Shown: positions 17,602 to 25,920, counted from the first letter of the stretch. The stretch: 64,000 nt of DNA from Rhizobium sp. CF122 (GCF_000282035.1 NZ_AKKA01000081.1:1-64000), one strand, 5' to 3'. A program made the numbers and translations. Notes: generated from the sequence alone by a model not told the origin.

Positions 17602-18786
17602 ATGAACAGGACAGAAAGGCTACCGGTGACCGTGCTTGCCGGTTTTCTCGGGGCTGGCAAGACAGCGCTTCTCAGCCACGTGCTGGCCAATCGCGAGGGT
17701 CTGCGGGTTGCCGTCATTGTCAACGACATGAGTGAGGTGAACATAGACGCCAGTCTCATTCGAGAAGGCGGCTGCAACCTGTCGCATACGACGGAGACAT
17801 TGGTTGAGCTGAGCAATGGCTGCATATGCTGCACCCTGCGTGACGACCTCTTGACGGAAGTGCGGCGACTGGCCGAAGAAGAGCGATACGACTATCTGTT
17901 GATCGAAGGGACTGGCATTGCGGAGCCACGCCCTATCGCGGCAACCTTTTCGTTCCGCGACGAGAACGGGGTTTCTCTATCCGATTTTGCGAAACTTGAC
18001 ACGATGATCACCGTAGTCGACGCCGCGAGCCTTTTAGCCGACTACAGTAGCGCCGATCTCCTCCGTGACCGTGGCCTGGAGCGGGACAGTCAGGACCGGC
18101 GGACATTTGTTGATCTCTTGGTCGACCAGATCGAATTTGCCGATGTTGTGGTGATCAACAAGATTTCGGACACGACCGAGGAAATTCGCGCCGAGGTCCG
18201 CAAGGTGGTCGCTGCACTCAATCCGGATGCGCGCCAGGTGGAAACCGATTTCGGCAGGATTCCTCTTGCGAGCGTCCTCAACACCGGCCTCTTCGATGAG
18301 GCGAAAGCGGCTGCGCACCCGCTGTGGCACAAGGAGCTGTACAGCTCAGGCGCCCATGTTCCCGAGACAGAGGAATACGGGGTGTCGAGCTTTGTGTACC
18401 GCACAAGACGTCCCTTCGATCCGATGCGGTTTCGAGCATTCCTGGATGAGCCCTGGCCGGGCGTAATTCGCGCCAAGGGCCATTTCTGGCTTGCCACGCG
18501 CCCGCGTCATGTGGGGCTCATGTCGGCTGCCGGAGTGCAGCGGCGCTGCGAACCCATGGGGCTCTGGTGGGCGGCCGTTCCTTGGCAAGATTGGCCGAGC
18601 CATACGCAGTTTCGTCAGCATCTGAAGAGCCAGTGGGACAGCGTCTGGGGCGATCGTCGGCAGGAGCTCGTGTTCATCGGTGTGGACATGGACGAGACAG
18701 GCGTCCGTGTCGCGTTGGACGGTTGTCTGGCCAGCGCCGATCCGCAGGACTGGTCCGCACTCGAAGATCCGTTTCCGGCCTGGTAG
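17602..18786 (+). CDS. CobW/COG0523 family GTP-binding metallochaperone
   Basis: A 394-residue P-loop GTPase. G1 is GFLGAGKT near residue 12, the metal-binding CxCC motif is CICC at residues 74-77, and the Walker B region reads LLIEGTGIAEP. The NKxD motif reads NKIS followed by D, a small deviation. A C-terminal CobW_C domain covers the last 100 residues (RRPFDPMRFRAFLDEPWPGV). Members insert zinc or cobalt into client enzymes and are often induced by zinc shortage. No zinc transporter genes or Zur-like site is apparent nearby. The second ATG is chosen because AAGGG lies 6 bases before it and abuts the first ATG. Confidence 0.88.
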   Translation: MNRTERLPVTVLAGFLGAGKTALLSHVLANREGLRVAVIVNDMSEVNIDASLIREGGCNLSHTTETLVELSNGCICCTLRDDLLTEVRRLAEEERYDYLLIEGTGIAEPRPIAATFSFRDENGVSLSDFAKLDTMITVVDAASLLADYSSADLLRDRGLERDSQDRRTFVDLLVDQIEFADVVVINKISDTTEEIRAEVRKVVAALNPDARQVETDFGRIPLASVLNTGLFDEAKAAAHPLWHKELYSSGAHVPETEEYGVSSFVYRTRRPFDPMRFRAFLDEPWPGVIRAKGHFWLATRPRHVGLMSAAGVQRRCEPMGLWWAAVPWQDWPSHTQFRQHLKSQWDSVWGDRRQELVFIGVDMDETGVRVALDGCLASADPQDWSALEDPFPAW

Positions 18787-18789
18787 CGC

Positions 18790-19100
18790 GGGCAGCGCTG
18801 CTCGACATTGGCCTCGGCCTCGTCGATCTCGCAGTCAATCCTGATCGGCACCGCGCGCGTCGAACTGCTTGAGGACCTTGTAGCCAAGCACAGGCCGCCG
18901 CCGGACTTGCCGTCTTCGACACGGGCCCCGAAGGCCGCGATGCGTCTTGGCGGCAAGGTCCTTGAGGAACAACGCATTCATCGTCCCCTTCAGGCCGACA
19001 TGTTGCTCGCCGATCTCTCCCCCGGCCACTGTGACGATCGGCACGCCTGCGACACCGGCCTGGTCGCGCGTCAAACCAGACAGCGCCCGCAGGCTCCGTT
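18790..19100 (-). pseudogene. Serine recombinase (resolvase/invertase family) remnant with several frameshifts
   Basis: The minus strand encodes conserved recombinase text split between frames: RSLRALSGLTRDQAG and VGLKGTMNALFLKDLAAKTH in one frame, RVEDGKSGGGLC in another, GYKVLKQFDARG back in the first, then VPIRIDCEIDEAEANVE in the second. At least three single-base changes are needed to read through, and both the catalytic N-terminus and the C-terminal zinc-ribbon part are missing. It is a scar of a former phage or integrative element between the CobW and HAD genes. No direct repeats marking its ends were recognised. Confidence 0.8.
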
Positions 19101-19104
19101 GACG

Positions 19105-19899
19105 TCAATCGCCGTTAGCAGACATTCTCAGGATGAGCTGGGTGGCCTCCTCGATACTTGCGACGATAGCCGTCGGTCGTGGTTCGACCTGCCTCTCGTC
19201 TCCGGCGCGGTATTTCCCCGTTCGAACCAGGATACCCGCGCCGATCCCCGCCCTAAGCGCTCCGGCAACATCGCTCTCGACGTCGTCCCCTACCATGGCG
19301 ACATCGTGCGGGTGGCAGCCCATGCTTTCCACCGCTGCGGTGAAGAAATCTCGAGACGGCTTGCCGAACAGAATGGCTTTGGTGCCGGCGGCATATTCGA
19401 GCGCCTCGACGAAGGCGCCCGCGTCCAGGCTCAAAAGGCCGTCGTGATCCTTGAAAGCGCGATTGCGGGCCAATGCCAGGAATGGCGCACCCTTCTGCAG
19501 CTTGCGAAAGGCTGCGTTCAGGCTGTCATAGCCGAAGGCTTGTGCCGCATCACCGACGACGACCGCGCAGGGACCCGAGGTGCTACACTCGGCGAAATCC
19601 TCTTCAAGGTCCGGATGAACTAGCAGATGCGGCGCGTATCCGTTCTTTTTCAGCCAAGCACAGGCAGCCGCAGCGGGGGCGAACAGTCTGTGCATCTCAA
19701 CCTCGATGCCATGAGATCGGAGATGTTGCGCAAGTTGGCGTTTGGATTGCCGCGTCGTGTTGGTCACGAGCCGGACAGGCAGGCCGGCCGATTCAAGGCT
19801 CACGATACACTGTGCTGCTCCCGGCAAAACCGTGTCGCCGTCGAGCAGCACGCCGGAAACGTCAAGAAGGACACCCTTGACCATAAGGTAAGACTGCAT
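19105..19899 (-). CDS. HAD-superfamily hydrolase, NagD/LHPP-like (TIGR01458 type)
   Basis: A 264-residue HAD class IIA phosphatase. Motif I reads LLDVSGVLLDG, the DxSGV variant typical of the LHPP group; motif II is LVTNTTRQSKR; the Lys/GKP motif is LFGKPSRDFF; and motif IV is VGDDVESDVAGA. It should hydrolyse a small phosphorylated metabolite or phospholysine-type substrate in the cytoplasm; the true substrate is unknown. Neither ATG candidate (19899, 19884) has a clear ribosome site; the longer is given. It points toward the recombinase remnant and is divergent from the cation transporter. Confidence 0.8.
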   Translation of the reverse strand: MQSYLMVKGVLLDVSGVLLDGDTVLPGAAQCIVSLESAGLPVRLVTNTTRQSKRQLAQHLRSHGIEVEMHRLFAPAAAACAWLKKNGYAPHLLVHPDLEEDFAECSTSGPCAVVVGDAAQAFGYDSLNAAFRKLQKGAPFLALARNRAFKDHDGLLSLDAGAFVEALEYAAGTKAILFGKPSRDFFTAAVESMGCHPHDVAMVGDDVESDVAGALRAGIGAGILVRTGKYRAGDERQVEPRPTAIVASIEEATQLILRMSANGD

Positions 19900-20019
19900 G
19901 AGGGCGGCGCGTCGGTCAACGCACAACAAAGCAGGCGACGGGTCCGAAGGGCTCCGGACGTCTTCACCATCGGTCCGGAAACGATAGAATGAACGCGGTG
20001 GCGTGCCATCGTGGGGGCA

Positions 20020-20952
20020 ATGCGGATGTGGAGTGAGCAGGGTTTTTTACGCATTTCGATCGCTGCCACGGTTGTGGTTGCTGCGCTCGGTGTCGTTTTC
20101 GGCATATTGTCGGGCTCGTTTTCCATCGCCTTCGATGGCGTCTATTCGCTGGCGGACGCGGCAATGACGGGGCTCGCGCTGTGGGTTTCGAGCCTGATCG
20201 TCAAGTCGGCGCAGACCGATGCGCTCTCCGGCAGAATTCGCAACCGCTTCACCATGGGCTTCTGGCACCTGGAACCGATCGTCCTCATGCTCAACGGCTG
20301 CCTGCTCATGACGGTGGCAGTCTATGCGCTGATCAACGCGATCATCAGTATCCTCAATGGCGGTCACGAACTGCATTTCGGTGTCGCGATCGCCTATTGC
20401 GCGGCGACATTGCTCGTCTGTGTGGCCATGGCCGGAATGGGCATCAGGCTGAACCGCAGCCTGCAATCGAATTTCATATCGCTCGATATCACGGCCTGGA
20501 TCATGTCCGGCGGGATCGCGCTCGCATTGCTGATTGCTTTTCTGGTCGGCCTTGCCGTCCAACCGACGCCCGCTGCCTGGGTCGCCAATTATGTCGATCC
20601 GGTCGTCCTGGCGCTCGTCTGCCTGGTGATGATCCCGCTTCCGATCGGCACCGTCTGGAAGGCGCTGACGGAAATCCTGCTGATCGCGCCGGTCGGTCTG
20701 AAGGACCATGTCGATGAGGTTGCATTGGAGACGGTTCGCCGCCTTGGTTTCCTCTCCTACCGCGCCTATGTCGCTCGCGTCGGCCGCGCGACGCAGATTG
20801 AGCTCTACTTCATCGTTCCAGAGGGCCTGCCGCCCAAGACGGTGGAGGAATGGGATGCGCTGCGCGACGAAATCGGTGCGGCAATCGGCGACGAGAGTGC
20901 CAATCGCTGGCTCACCATTGCCTTTACCGCCGATGTGGAATGGGCGGAATAG
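20020..20952 (+). CDS. Cation transporter, cation diffusion facilitator family
   Basis: A 310-residue protein with about six transmembrane spans followed by a cytoplasmic C-terminal domain (EVALETVRRLGFLSYRAYVARVGR...ELYFIV) typical of cation diffusion facilitators. The TM2 motif reads FDGVYSLADA. In TM5 the usual HxxxD/DxxxD pair is replaced by LDITAW, so the canonical site A is not fully conserved and the metal cannot be predicted. The ATG at 20020 follows GTGGGGG and is preferred to an upstream GTG. Confidence 0.8.
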   Translation: MRMWSEQGFLRISIAATVVVAALGVVFGILSGSFSIAFDGVYSLADAAMTGLALWVSSLIVKSAQTDALSGRIRNRFTMGFWHLEPIVLMLNGCLLMTVAVYALINAIISILNGGHELHFGVAIAYCAATLLVCVAMAGMGIRLNRSLQSNFISLDITAWIMSGGIALALLIAFLVGLAVQPTPAAWVANYVDPVVLALVCLVMIPLPIGTVWKALTEILLIAPVGLKDHVDEVALETVRRLGFLSYRAYVARVGRATQIELYFIVPEGLPPKTVEEWDALRDEIGAAIGDESANRWLTIAFTADVEWAE

Positions 20953-20966
20953 ACGCCTTATTGCGC

Positions 20967-21404
20967 TCAGCTGAGTTCTTGGGCGAGTCCGATGAGAAGC
21001 CCTTCAGGCCCACGGATGTAGCAGAGCCGATACGCGTCTTTATACTGGACTACTTCGCCGACGAGCTGCGCGCCGCGCGTGCGGAGCCGTTCAAGCGTCT
21101 CGTCGATGTCGTCCACTGCGAACATGACGCGGAGGTAGCCTAGGGCGTTAACCGGGGCTTTCCGGTGATCTGCGACGACAGGCGGCCTGATGAAGCGGGA
21201 GAGCTCGAGCCGGCTGTGGCCGTCCGGTGTGCGCATCATGGCAATCTCGACCTGCTGATCGCCCAGTCCCGTGACACGTCCGGCCCATTCTCCTTCGATC
21301 ACGGCCCGTCCTTCGAGCTCGAGGCCGAGTTCGCGAAAGAAATCAATCGTCCCGCCGAGGTCTTCGACGACGATTCCGACATTGTCCATCCGTTTGAGGG
21401 CCAT
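20967..21404 (-). CDS. VOC (glyoxalase/bleomycin-resistance) family protein
   Basis: A 145-residue protein with two beta-alpha-beta-beta-beta modules: KRMDNVGIVVEDLGGTIDFF at the N-terminus and GYLRVMFAVDDIDETLERL in the middle, ending IRGPEGLLIGLAQEL. The Glu in the last beta-strand position of many metal-dependent members is present in PEG. The function may be glyoxalase-, dioxygenase- or resistance-like and cannot be fixed from sequence. The ATG at 21404 has GGAG 9 bases upstream; the frame continues to a TTG but without support. Its stop faces the cation transporter stop across 14 bases. Confidence 0.8.
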   Translation of the reverse strand: MALKRMDNVGIVVEDLGGTIDFFRELGLELEGRAVIEGEWAGRVTGLGDQQVEIAMMRTPDGHSRLELSRFIRPPVVADHRKAPVNALGYLRVMFAVDDIDETLERLRTRGAQLVGEVVQYKDAYRLCYIRGPEGLLIGLAQELS

Positions 21405-21749
21405 GTTTCCAATCTCCAAGGTGTCGTTTCAATCTGCAAGGTGTCGCCTCGTCTAACAAAGGACGTTTGAGGCAACCCAACACCGACAGCCATCTACGCC
21501 CAATTCGTTGTTTTCCACATCAGAAGCTTGAACCACGGGCCGCCTCAAATTTCCGCCCCGTTTTCAAACGGTCTCTTAGATCTGTCGGCTATCTGGTAAG
21601 CCGCGCTGATGGTCATCGAGGGTAAATGCCTAGACGCAGCAACATCGAAACATGTCGCGTACGAAAACCGGTACCGTTTGGTACTTTTTTTACTTACGAG
21701 TAAGGCAGCGCGAAGTAGATAGGTGCAAGTCGCCTATAAGGAGGGTCGT
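21405..21749. other. Divergent intergenic region between the VOC and FlxA-like genes
   Basis: No gene is seen. It holds a 20-bp tandem duplication next to the VOC start (listed separately). Toward the FlxA-like gene lie two inverted repeats: GTACC-GTTT-GGTAC at 21671-21684 and CTTAC-GA-GTAAG at 21693-21704, separated by a T-run. They lie 45-80 bases before the ATG, where regulator sites are expected. Confidence 0.6.
21411..21450. repeat. 20-bp tandem direct repeat (two copies) upstream of the VOC gene
   Basis: The units start AATCTCCAAGGTGTCG (21411) and AATCTGCAAGGTGTCG (21431) and repeat with a 20-base period. The first copy carries the VOC ribosome site (GGAG on the minus strand). Confidence 0.75.
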
Positions 21750-22085
21750 ATGGTCACCGCTATTTCGAATTCGTCGACATCGACAACGTTGCTTTCGACA
21801 TCAACTTCTTCATCTTCGTCGGACGATGCAGCGAGCATCAAGCAAGAGATCGCCAGCAAGAAGGCCGAACTTGCCAGCACGAAGGACCAGAACGAAGCTC
21901 AAGCACTGCAAAGCGACATTTCAACGCTTGAGGCAAAATTGGCCAAACTGGAGAAGTCTTCGAATACAGACTCTGGCCAGCAGGGCGGCGGCCAGCCGCC
22001 AAGGCTCTCTGGTGAAGATGACCGCATCGGAACCAAGAACTTTGATGACGACAGCGAATTCGGCGAGCGGGTTGCTTACGTCTGA
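21750..22085 (+). CDS. Small FlxA-like coiled-coil protein
   Basis: A 111-residue protein. It opens with a Ser/Thr-rich tract (MVTAISNSSTSTTLLSTSTS), followed by a strongly charged helical segment (KQEIASKKAELASTKDQ to STLEAKLAKLEKS, about residues 32-72) predicted to form a coiled coil, and then a Gly/Gln-rich acidic tail. This layout is that of the FlxA-like family, named after the flagellar-sigma-controlled E. coli FlxA; the molecular role is not known. The start is fixed by an excellent AGGAGGG ribosome site 5 bases upstream. Confidence 0.7.
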   Translation: MVTAISNSSTSTTLLSTSTSSSSSDDAASIKQEIASKKAELASTKDQNEAQALQSDISTLEAKLAKLEKSSNTDSGQQGGGQPPRLSGEDDRIGTKNFDDDSEFGERVAYV

Positions 22086-22097
22086 TTTCAACGCTCC

Positions 22098-22115
22098 CGC
22101 TCTAAAAGCAGAGCG
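22098..22115 (+). terminator. Weak terminator after the FlxA-like gene
   Basis: Arms CGCTCT and AGAGCG enclose the 6-base loop AAAAGC; a short CTTT follows. It lies 13 bases after the stop. Confidence 0.35.
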
Positions 22116-22564
22116 CTTTGGTGACGAATTCGCCCCCGTCACCCTGCGCCTGACCGGTGGACAGATCGCCGACTGCAGTGCGGTGCGAACGTGAAAACGT
22201 CCGCCAAAGCCGCTGGAAACCGGCAAAGGAATAGTTCCTTTCGCCAGACGATGACCGGGCCGACGTTCTCGGTTGCCTCTATCGGCATGGTGTGGAACAC
22301 AGTCAGCCCCGCAACTGCGCCAACTCACCCGACCTCGATGGTATTTGGCGACCCCCAAAGGAAAGGTGCACGGATTGCTCGCGCGCAATCTCAGTGAAAA
22401 ATTGGCACAAGAAAGATTGAAACTGAGGCTCTTTCTTCACGACTTCTAAATTAAGCGCGTGCATAGGTCATCTGCAAATGGCGGGTGGTCACACAAGCCA
22501 AGAGCGCCGGGTTTTTGGATTGCTCGGCGACCTTCCGCGCAAGAAACGCTGTTCGTTGAGAAAA
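22116..22564. other. Region upstream of the diguanylate cyclase with no recognised gene
   Basis: I see no coding frame with protein-like composition and no clear repeat. The cyclase frame stays open to 22478, so a start upstream of the one chosen is possible. Confidence 0.5.
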
Positions 22565-23953
22565 ATGCCCAGACAAATCGATGCCACCCGGCAATTCTTC
22601 TTCAGGGTCATTCTGCCACTTGTGCTGCTGACCGCACTGCTGCTCGTTGGTTCGGCTGGCGGTTTGATCTGGCTCGCAAACTATCAGACGAAGACCGCGA
22701 TCAGTGAACAGGCACGATTGGCGCGTGCCGCAATTGACGTTCACGGCAAAGCCCTTGCCAAGGGAGCGTCAGATTATGGCCATTGGGATGAAGCCGTCGT
22801 TGCAATCGTCGATAACTTCGATTTTCCCTGGATCGACGGCAATATCGGCCACGCCGGCGAGGATAGCTACGGCTTAGCAATGTCGTTCGTGCTGGATCCA
22901 GAAAATCGCACCGTTTACTCTTATGTCGATAAAAAAGGCGGGGCGGTGGATGCCCGGTCTCTGTTATCGAACGGCTTCAACGAGATTGTTGCGCGCACTC
23001 GCGGCGGCGATCGCGTCAGCGCGACGTTTGGCCTGGTCAGCGCTGGAAATGAACTCGCTATGGTGGCGGTAGCGCCCTTGCGTCCTTTCGATGATAAGAC
23101 ACGGCCTCAGGATACGGGCTATCTGGTTGTGTTTGTGGACGTCTTGACCGCAGCCCGCCTGGCCGACCTTGGAAATACCTATCTGCTGCCCAATCTGAGA
23201 CTCGCCGATATTGATGACGAAAGTGTAGACCCTCGTGCGCGAATCCGCTTTTCCGACGAGATAAAGGCGACGGCCCGCTATCTGGCCTGGGATCCTGCGC
23301 GTCCCGGTGATGCGCTTTTGCAAACGGCCGGACCGATTCTTGTCATCACCTTATGCGCCTTCGTGGCTCTGTCGATATTCGTACTTCGCTATTCGGGAGA
23401 GGCGGCACGGCTGATCCGCAGCAGCGAGGCGCGCGCCATGCGCGACGCACTTACGGGCTTGCCCAATCGCGTGCTGCTGCTTGATCGCCTGGATCGCCTC
23501 GTTGGCCATCTGAAAAGCCGCCAGCCGGGCGTAGCCCTCATGTATCTTGATCTGGATGGCTTCAAAGCGGTCAATGACGGGCACGGCCATGCGGCCGGCG
23601 ATGAGCTTCTCTGTCAGGTCGCGGAGCGGTTGCGATCGCTCCTTCGCGAGCAGGATACGGCGGCCCGCCTCGGGGGCGATGAATTTGTGGTGGTGATGCC
23701 GGGGCTGACAAACCGTGACGAGTTGCGGACACGTGCAAGCAGGATCATCGAGACTTTGCGATCCCCCTACAGGGTGACGGACACTGTTGTCGAAATCGGT
23801 GTCAGCATCGGTATCGCAGTCTCGCCCACCGACGGACGAGAAAGCGCCGATTTGTTACAGAAGGCCGATCAAGCGCTCTACCTGGCCAAATCCAGTGGCA
23901 AAGGAACAGCACGATTCCACTCGGATCAGGCCCTTCAGGTGGTCGGCGGCTAG
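22565..23953 (+). CDS. Membrane diguanylate cyclase with CHASE4-type sensor domain
   Basis: A 462-residue protein. The first transmembrane helix is near residues 12-35 (FRVILPLVLLTALLLVGSA). A periplasmic CHASE4-like domain (SDYGHWDEAVVAIVDNFDF) follows, then a second helix near 258-280 and a GGDEF domain. The active site is intact (RLGGDEFVVV), and a product-inhibition I-site, REQD, sits exactly five residues before it. It should make cyclic di-GMP in response to a periplasmic cue and be feedback-inhibited. No EAL domain is present. The start is uncertain: the ATG given has a weak GAG upstream, and the frame remains open 87 bases further. Confidence 0.88.
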   Translation: MPRQIDATRQFFFRVILPLVLLTALLLVGSAGGLIWLANYQTKTAISEQARLARAAIDVHGKALAKGASDYGHWDEAVVAIVDNFDFPWIDGNIGHAGEDSYGLAMSFVLDPENRTVYSYVDKKGGAVDARSLLSNGFNEIVARTRGGDRVSATFGLVSAGNELAMVAVAPLRPFDDKTRPQDTGYLVVFVDVLTAARLADLGNTYLLPNLRLADIDDESVDPRARIRFSDEIKATARYLAWDPARPGDALLQTAGPILVITLCAFVALSIFVLRYSGEAARLIRSSEARAMRDALTGLPNRVLLLDRLDRLVGHLKSRQPGVALMYLDLDGFKAVNDGHGHAAGDELLCQVAERLRSLLREQDTAARLGGDEFVVVMPGLTNRDELRTRASRIIETLRSPYRVTDTVVEIGVSIGIAVSPTDGRESADLLQKADQALYLAKSSGKGTARFHSDQALQVVGG

Positions 23954-23976
23954 CGCATTTTGTGTAGGAAGTCGTC

Positions 23977-24123
23977 ATGGAGCAGGTGCTGGTTCGCATG
24001 AGTCCTGAAGGATTCGCCGATTTTGTGGAAGTCCTATCTCGTCCGGCAGCCCCAGTTCCCGAGATGGTGGAGCTTGCCAAGCGGCCCGCGCCTTTGGAAC
24101 CTGGCTACGTGGCGAAGCGGTAA
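23977..24123 (+). pseudogene. Truncated TacA-type (DUF1778) antitoxin, C-terminal fragment
   Basis: An open frame of 48 codons (MEQVLVRMSPEGFADF ... APLEPGYVAKR) that matches only the C-terminal half of DUF1778 antitoxins, the part that wraps around the GNAT toxin. An in-frame TAG lies 12 bases before the ATG, and no ribbon-helix-helix N-terminus is found upstream. The fragment directly precedes the toxin gene, as in intact modules. It may still be translated and neutralise toxin, but operator binding should be lost. Confidence 0.6.
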
Positions 24124-24126
24124 GAC

Positions 24127-24655
24127 GTGTCGCCATCGGCTCCCGAACCGCTTACCACCACGCATGACGTTTCTAACTTCTCCTGCGGAAAACCCACGCT
24201 CGATCGCTGGTTGAAGACGCGCGCTCTCTCCAATCAGCAAAAGGGCTTCACGGCCGTTCTCGTAGTCCACGAAGCCGGTCGAGTGGTCGGATATTATGGC
24301 CTTGCCCCTACAGCTGTGGTTGCCTCTATCTTGCCGCGCTCAATTCGCACGGGCCAACCACCCGATCCGGTTCCCTGCCTGCTTCTCGGTCAACTCGCTG
24401 CCGTCACGGAATGGGTGGGGTGCGGCTTTGGCACGGGTCTGGTCAAGAACGCCCTCCAGCGTTGCGTTCAGGCTGCCGCACTGATCGGCGGACGGGCCTT
24501 GATGGTCAACGCCGTCGACGACGAGGCCGCTGAAATTTTGGCGGCGGCGAGGTTTCACACCTTCGAAGGATGATCCGTTCGTCTTCCGCTCCATCGCAGA
24601 CACGCCGCATCGCTCGGAGACTTCGGCTAACCGTTCAATGGCGGCCCCGTCCTGA
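24127..24655 (+). pseudogene. GNAT acetyltransferase toxin (TacT-like), frameshifted near the C-terminus
   Basis: The frame from a GTG start reads as a GNAT toxin (FSCGKPTLDRWLKTRAL, VVGYYGLAP, LLLGQLAAV, acetyl-CoA loop VGCGFGTG) but stops early after 148 codons. Removing one base near 24533-24539 (GAAATTTTGG) restores EFWRRRGFTPSKDDPFVFRS and a total of about 175 residues, the usual family length. Such toxins acetylate the amino group of charged tRNAs. The usual catalytic Tyr region FYxRxGF reads FWRRRGF here, so the ancestral enzyme already deviated. Loss of antitoxin N-terminus and toxin C-terminus together suggest module decay. Confidence 0.75.
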
Positions 24656-24884
24656 TCCGCGTGACTTCCTCCGCAGCGGCTGCGCCCGTAACCTCGCCTC
24701 ATACGGCAGCTCGCAGCAAGACGCTTTGCGTATTTAAGCCGCTTCATGTCCTAGGCCGACGCAAGACAGCCCAGGCAAATAGAGTTGCCTGGAGGCCCGC
24801 CCTGATGCGTTTTCCTGCAGAACACGCCTGTGGTCGCTTCTGATCAATCAATCGCGATCGTCCAATTGATAACATCACATTTTC

Positions 24885-24896
24885 TGATATAAAACA
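24885..24896. promoter_or_regulatory. Candidate operator 1 of the arabinofuranoside regulon
   Basis: TGATATAAAACA, followed by ACGA, lies 30 bases before the regulator ATG. It resembles the sites at 25921 and 27487 but its right half is imperfect. Confidence 0.4.
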
Positions 24897-24925
24897 ACGA
24901 TTGCGTTGTCGTAGATCGGAGTCCC

Positions 24926-25852
24926 ATGAGCCGCAACTTTCTTGTCGTCGAGCCAGAAGAGGGGATGCCTATCCTCAAAGGGCTCGCATCTCCGGCTCGC
25001 ATCGCCGTATTGAAGCTCTTGCACGAGAGGGGGGCGATGAACGTCAACGAAATTGCTGATATACTTGACCTGCCGCAGTCCAGCGTGTCAACCAACGTGC
25101 AGATGCTCGAAGAGGCCGGGCTGATCCAGACGGAAACCCAGAAGGCGCGCAAGGGCAACCAGAAGGTCTGCCGTAGCGTTTACGATGAGATTCTCGTCGT
25201 CTTCAAGAACGAAATCAAGGAAACCAAACCGGACGCGATCGAGGTGTCGATGCCGCTTGGGCTCTATACGAGCTTCGAAGTGACGGCGCCTTGCGGGCTC
25301 TGTTCAGCCGATGGCATCATCGGGCTACTCGACGTTCCCAATACCTTCCTCGATCCGGACCGGATGAAAGCCGGGCTCATTTGGTTCACGCGAGGCTACG
25401 TCGAGTATCAGTTTCCCAACAACGCGCGACTGACGAACACCAGCATCCGCGAGATTGAGTTCGTGATGGAACTGAGTTCCGAGGTTCCTGGCACCAGCGC
25501 CGACTGGCCCTCCGACATCACCCTCGCGGTCAACGGTGCCGACATCGGAACCTGGACGTCTCCGGGTGATTTTGGCGACAAACGTGGGGTTTTCACGCCC
25601 GACTGGTGGAAGCTGAAGGGCTCGCAGTACGGCAAACTGAAGAACTTCCGCATCAATGACGATGGCGCTTTCGTCGATGGATTGCGCATTTCTGATGTAA
25701 CTCTCGCCGAGCTGAAGCTGGACGAACACCATTCAGTCCGTCTGCGCATCGGTGTGCGCGACGACGCCAAACATCCCGGTGGCATCAACATCTTTGGCCG
25801 CGGCTTCGGCAACTACGATCAGGACATTCTGCTGCGCCTGAAGACTCGATGA
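24926..25852 (+). CDS. ArsR-type winged-helix transcriptional regulator with large C-terminal domain
   Basis: A 308-residue protein. Residues 15-85 form an ArsR-like helix-turn-helix (ILKGLASPARIAVLKLLHERG, VNEIADILDLPQSSVSTNVQMLEEAGLI). The remaining 220 residues form a domain with several Trp/Gly motifs (TADWPSDITLAVNGADIGTW, FTPDWWKLKGSQYG) and no metal-site cysteines like those of SmtB. The C-terminal part is probably a sugar-sensing or galactose-binding-like fold. It lies just upstream of, and in the same direction as, the GH51 gene; similar sites before both genes and before the ABC operon suggest it is the local and autogenous regulator. Confidence 0.75.
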   Translation: MSRNFLVVEPEEGMPILKGLASPARIAVLKLLHERGAMNVNEIADILDLPQSSVSTNVQMLEEAGLIQTETQKARKGNQKVCRSVYDEILVVFKNEIKETKPDAIEVSMPLGLYTSFEVTAPCGLCSADGIIGLLDVPNTFLDPDRMKAGLIWFTRGYVEYQFPNNARLTNTSIREIEFVMELSSEVPGTSADWPSDITLAVNGADIGTWTSPGDFGDKRGVFTPDWWKLKGSQYGKLKNFRINDDGAFVDGLRISDVTLAELKLDEHHSVRLRIGVRDDAKHPGGINIFGRGFGNYDQDILLRLKTR

Positions 25853-25920
25853 GTCTATCGGATTTTCTGAATTTTACGCTTGACCGCGCCTCGGGGTTCC
25901 GCTTTATTGATCGCAAATCG

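Noticed and set aside
18808..19623. 271-codon plus-strand frame
   Set aside because: It is antisense to the HAD hydrolase and the recombinase remnant, both of which give clear family motifs on the minus strand.
24656..24925. Possible transposase fragment in the gap before the ArsR-type gene
   Set aside because: None of the six frames shows transposase motifs, and no terminal inverted repeats are visible.
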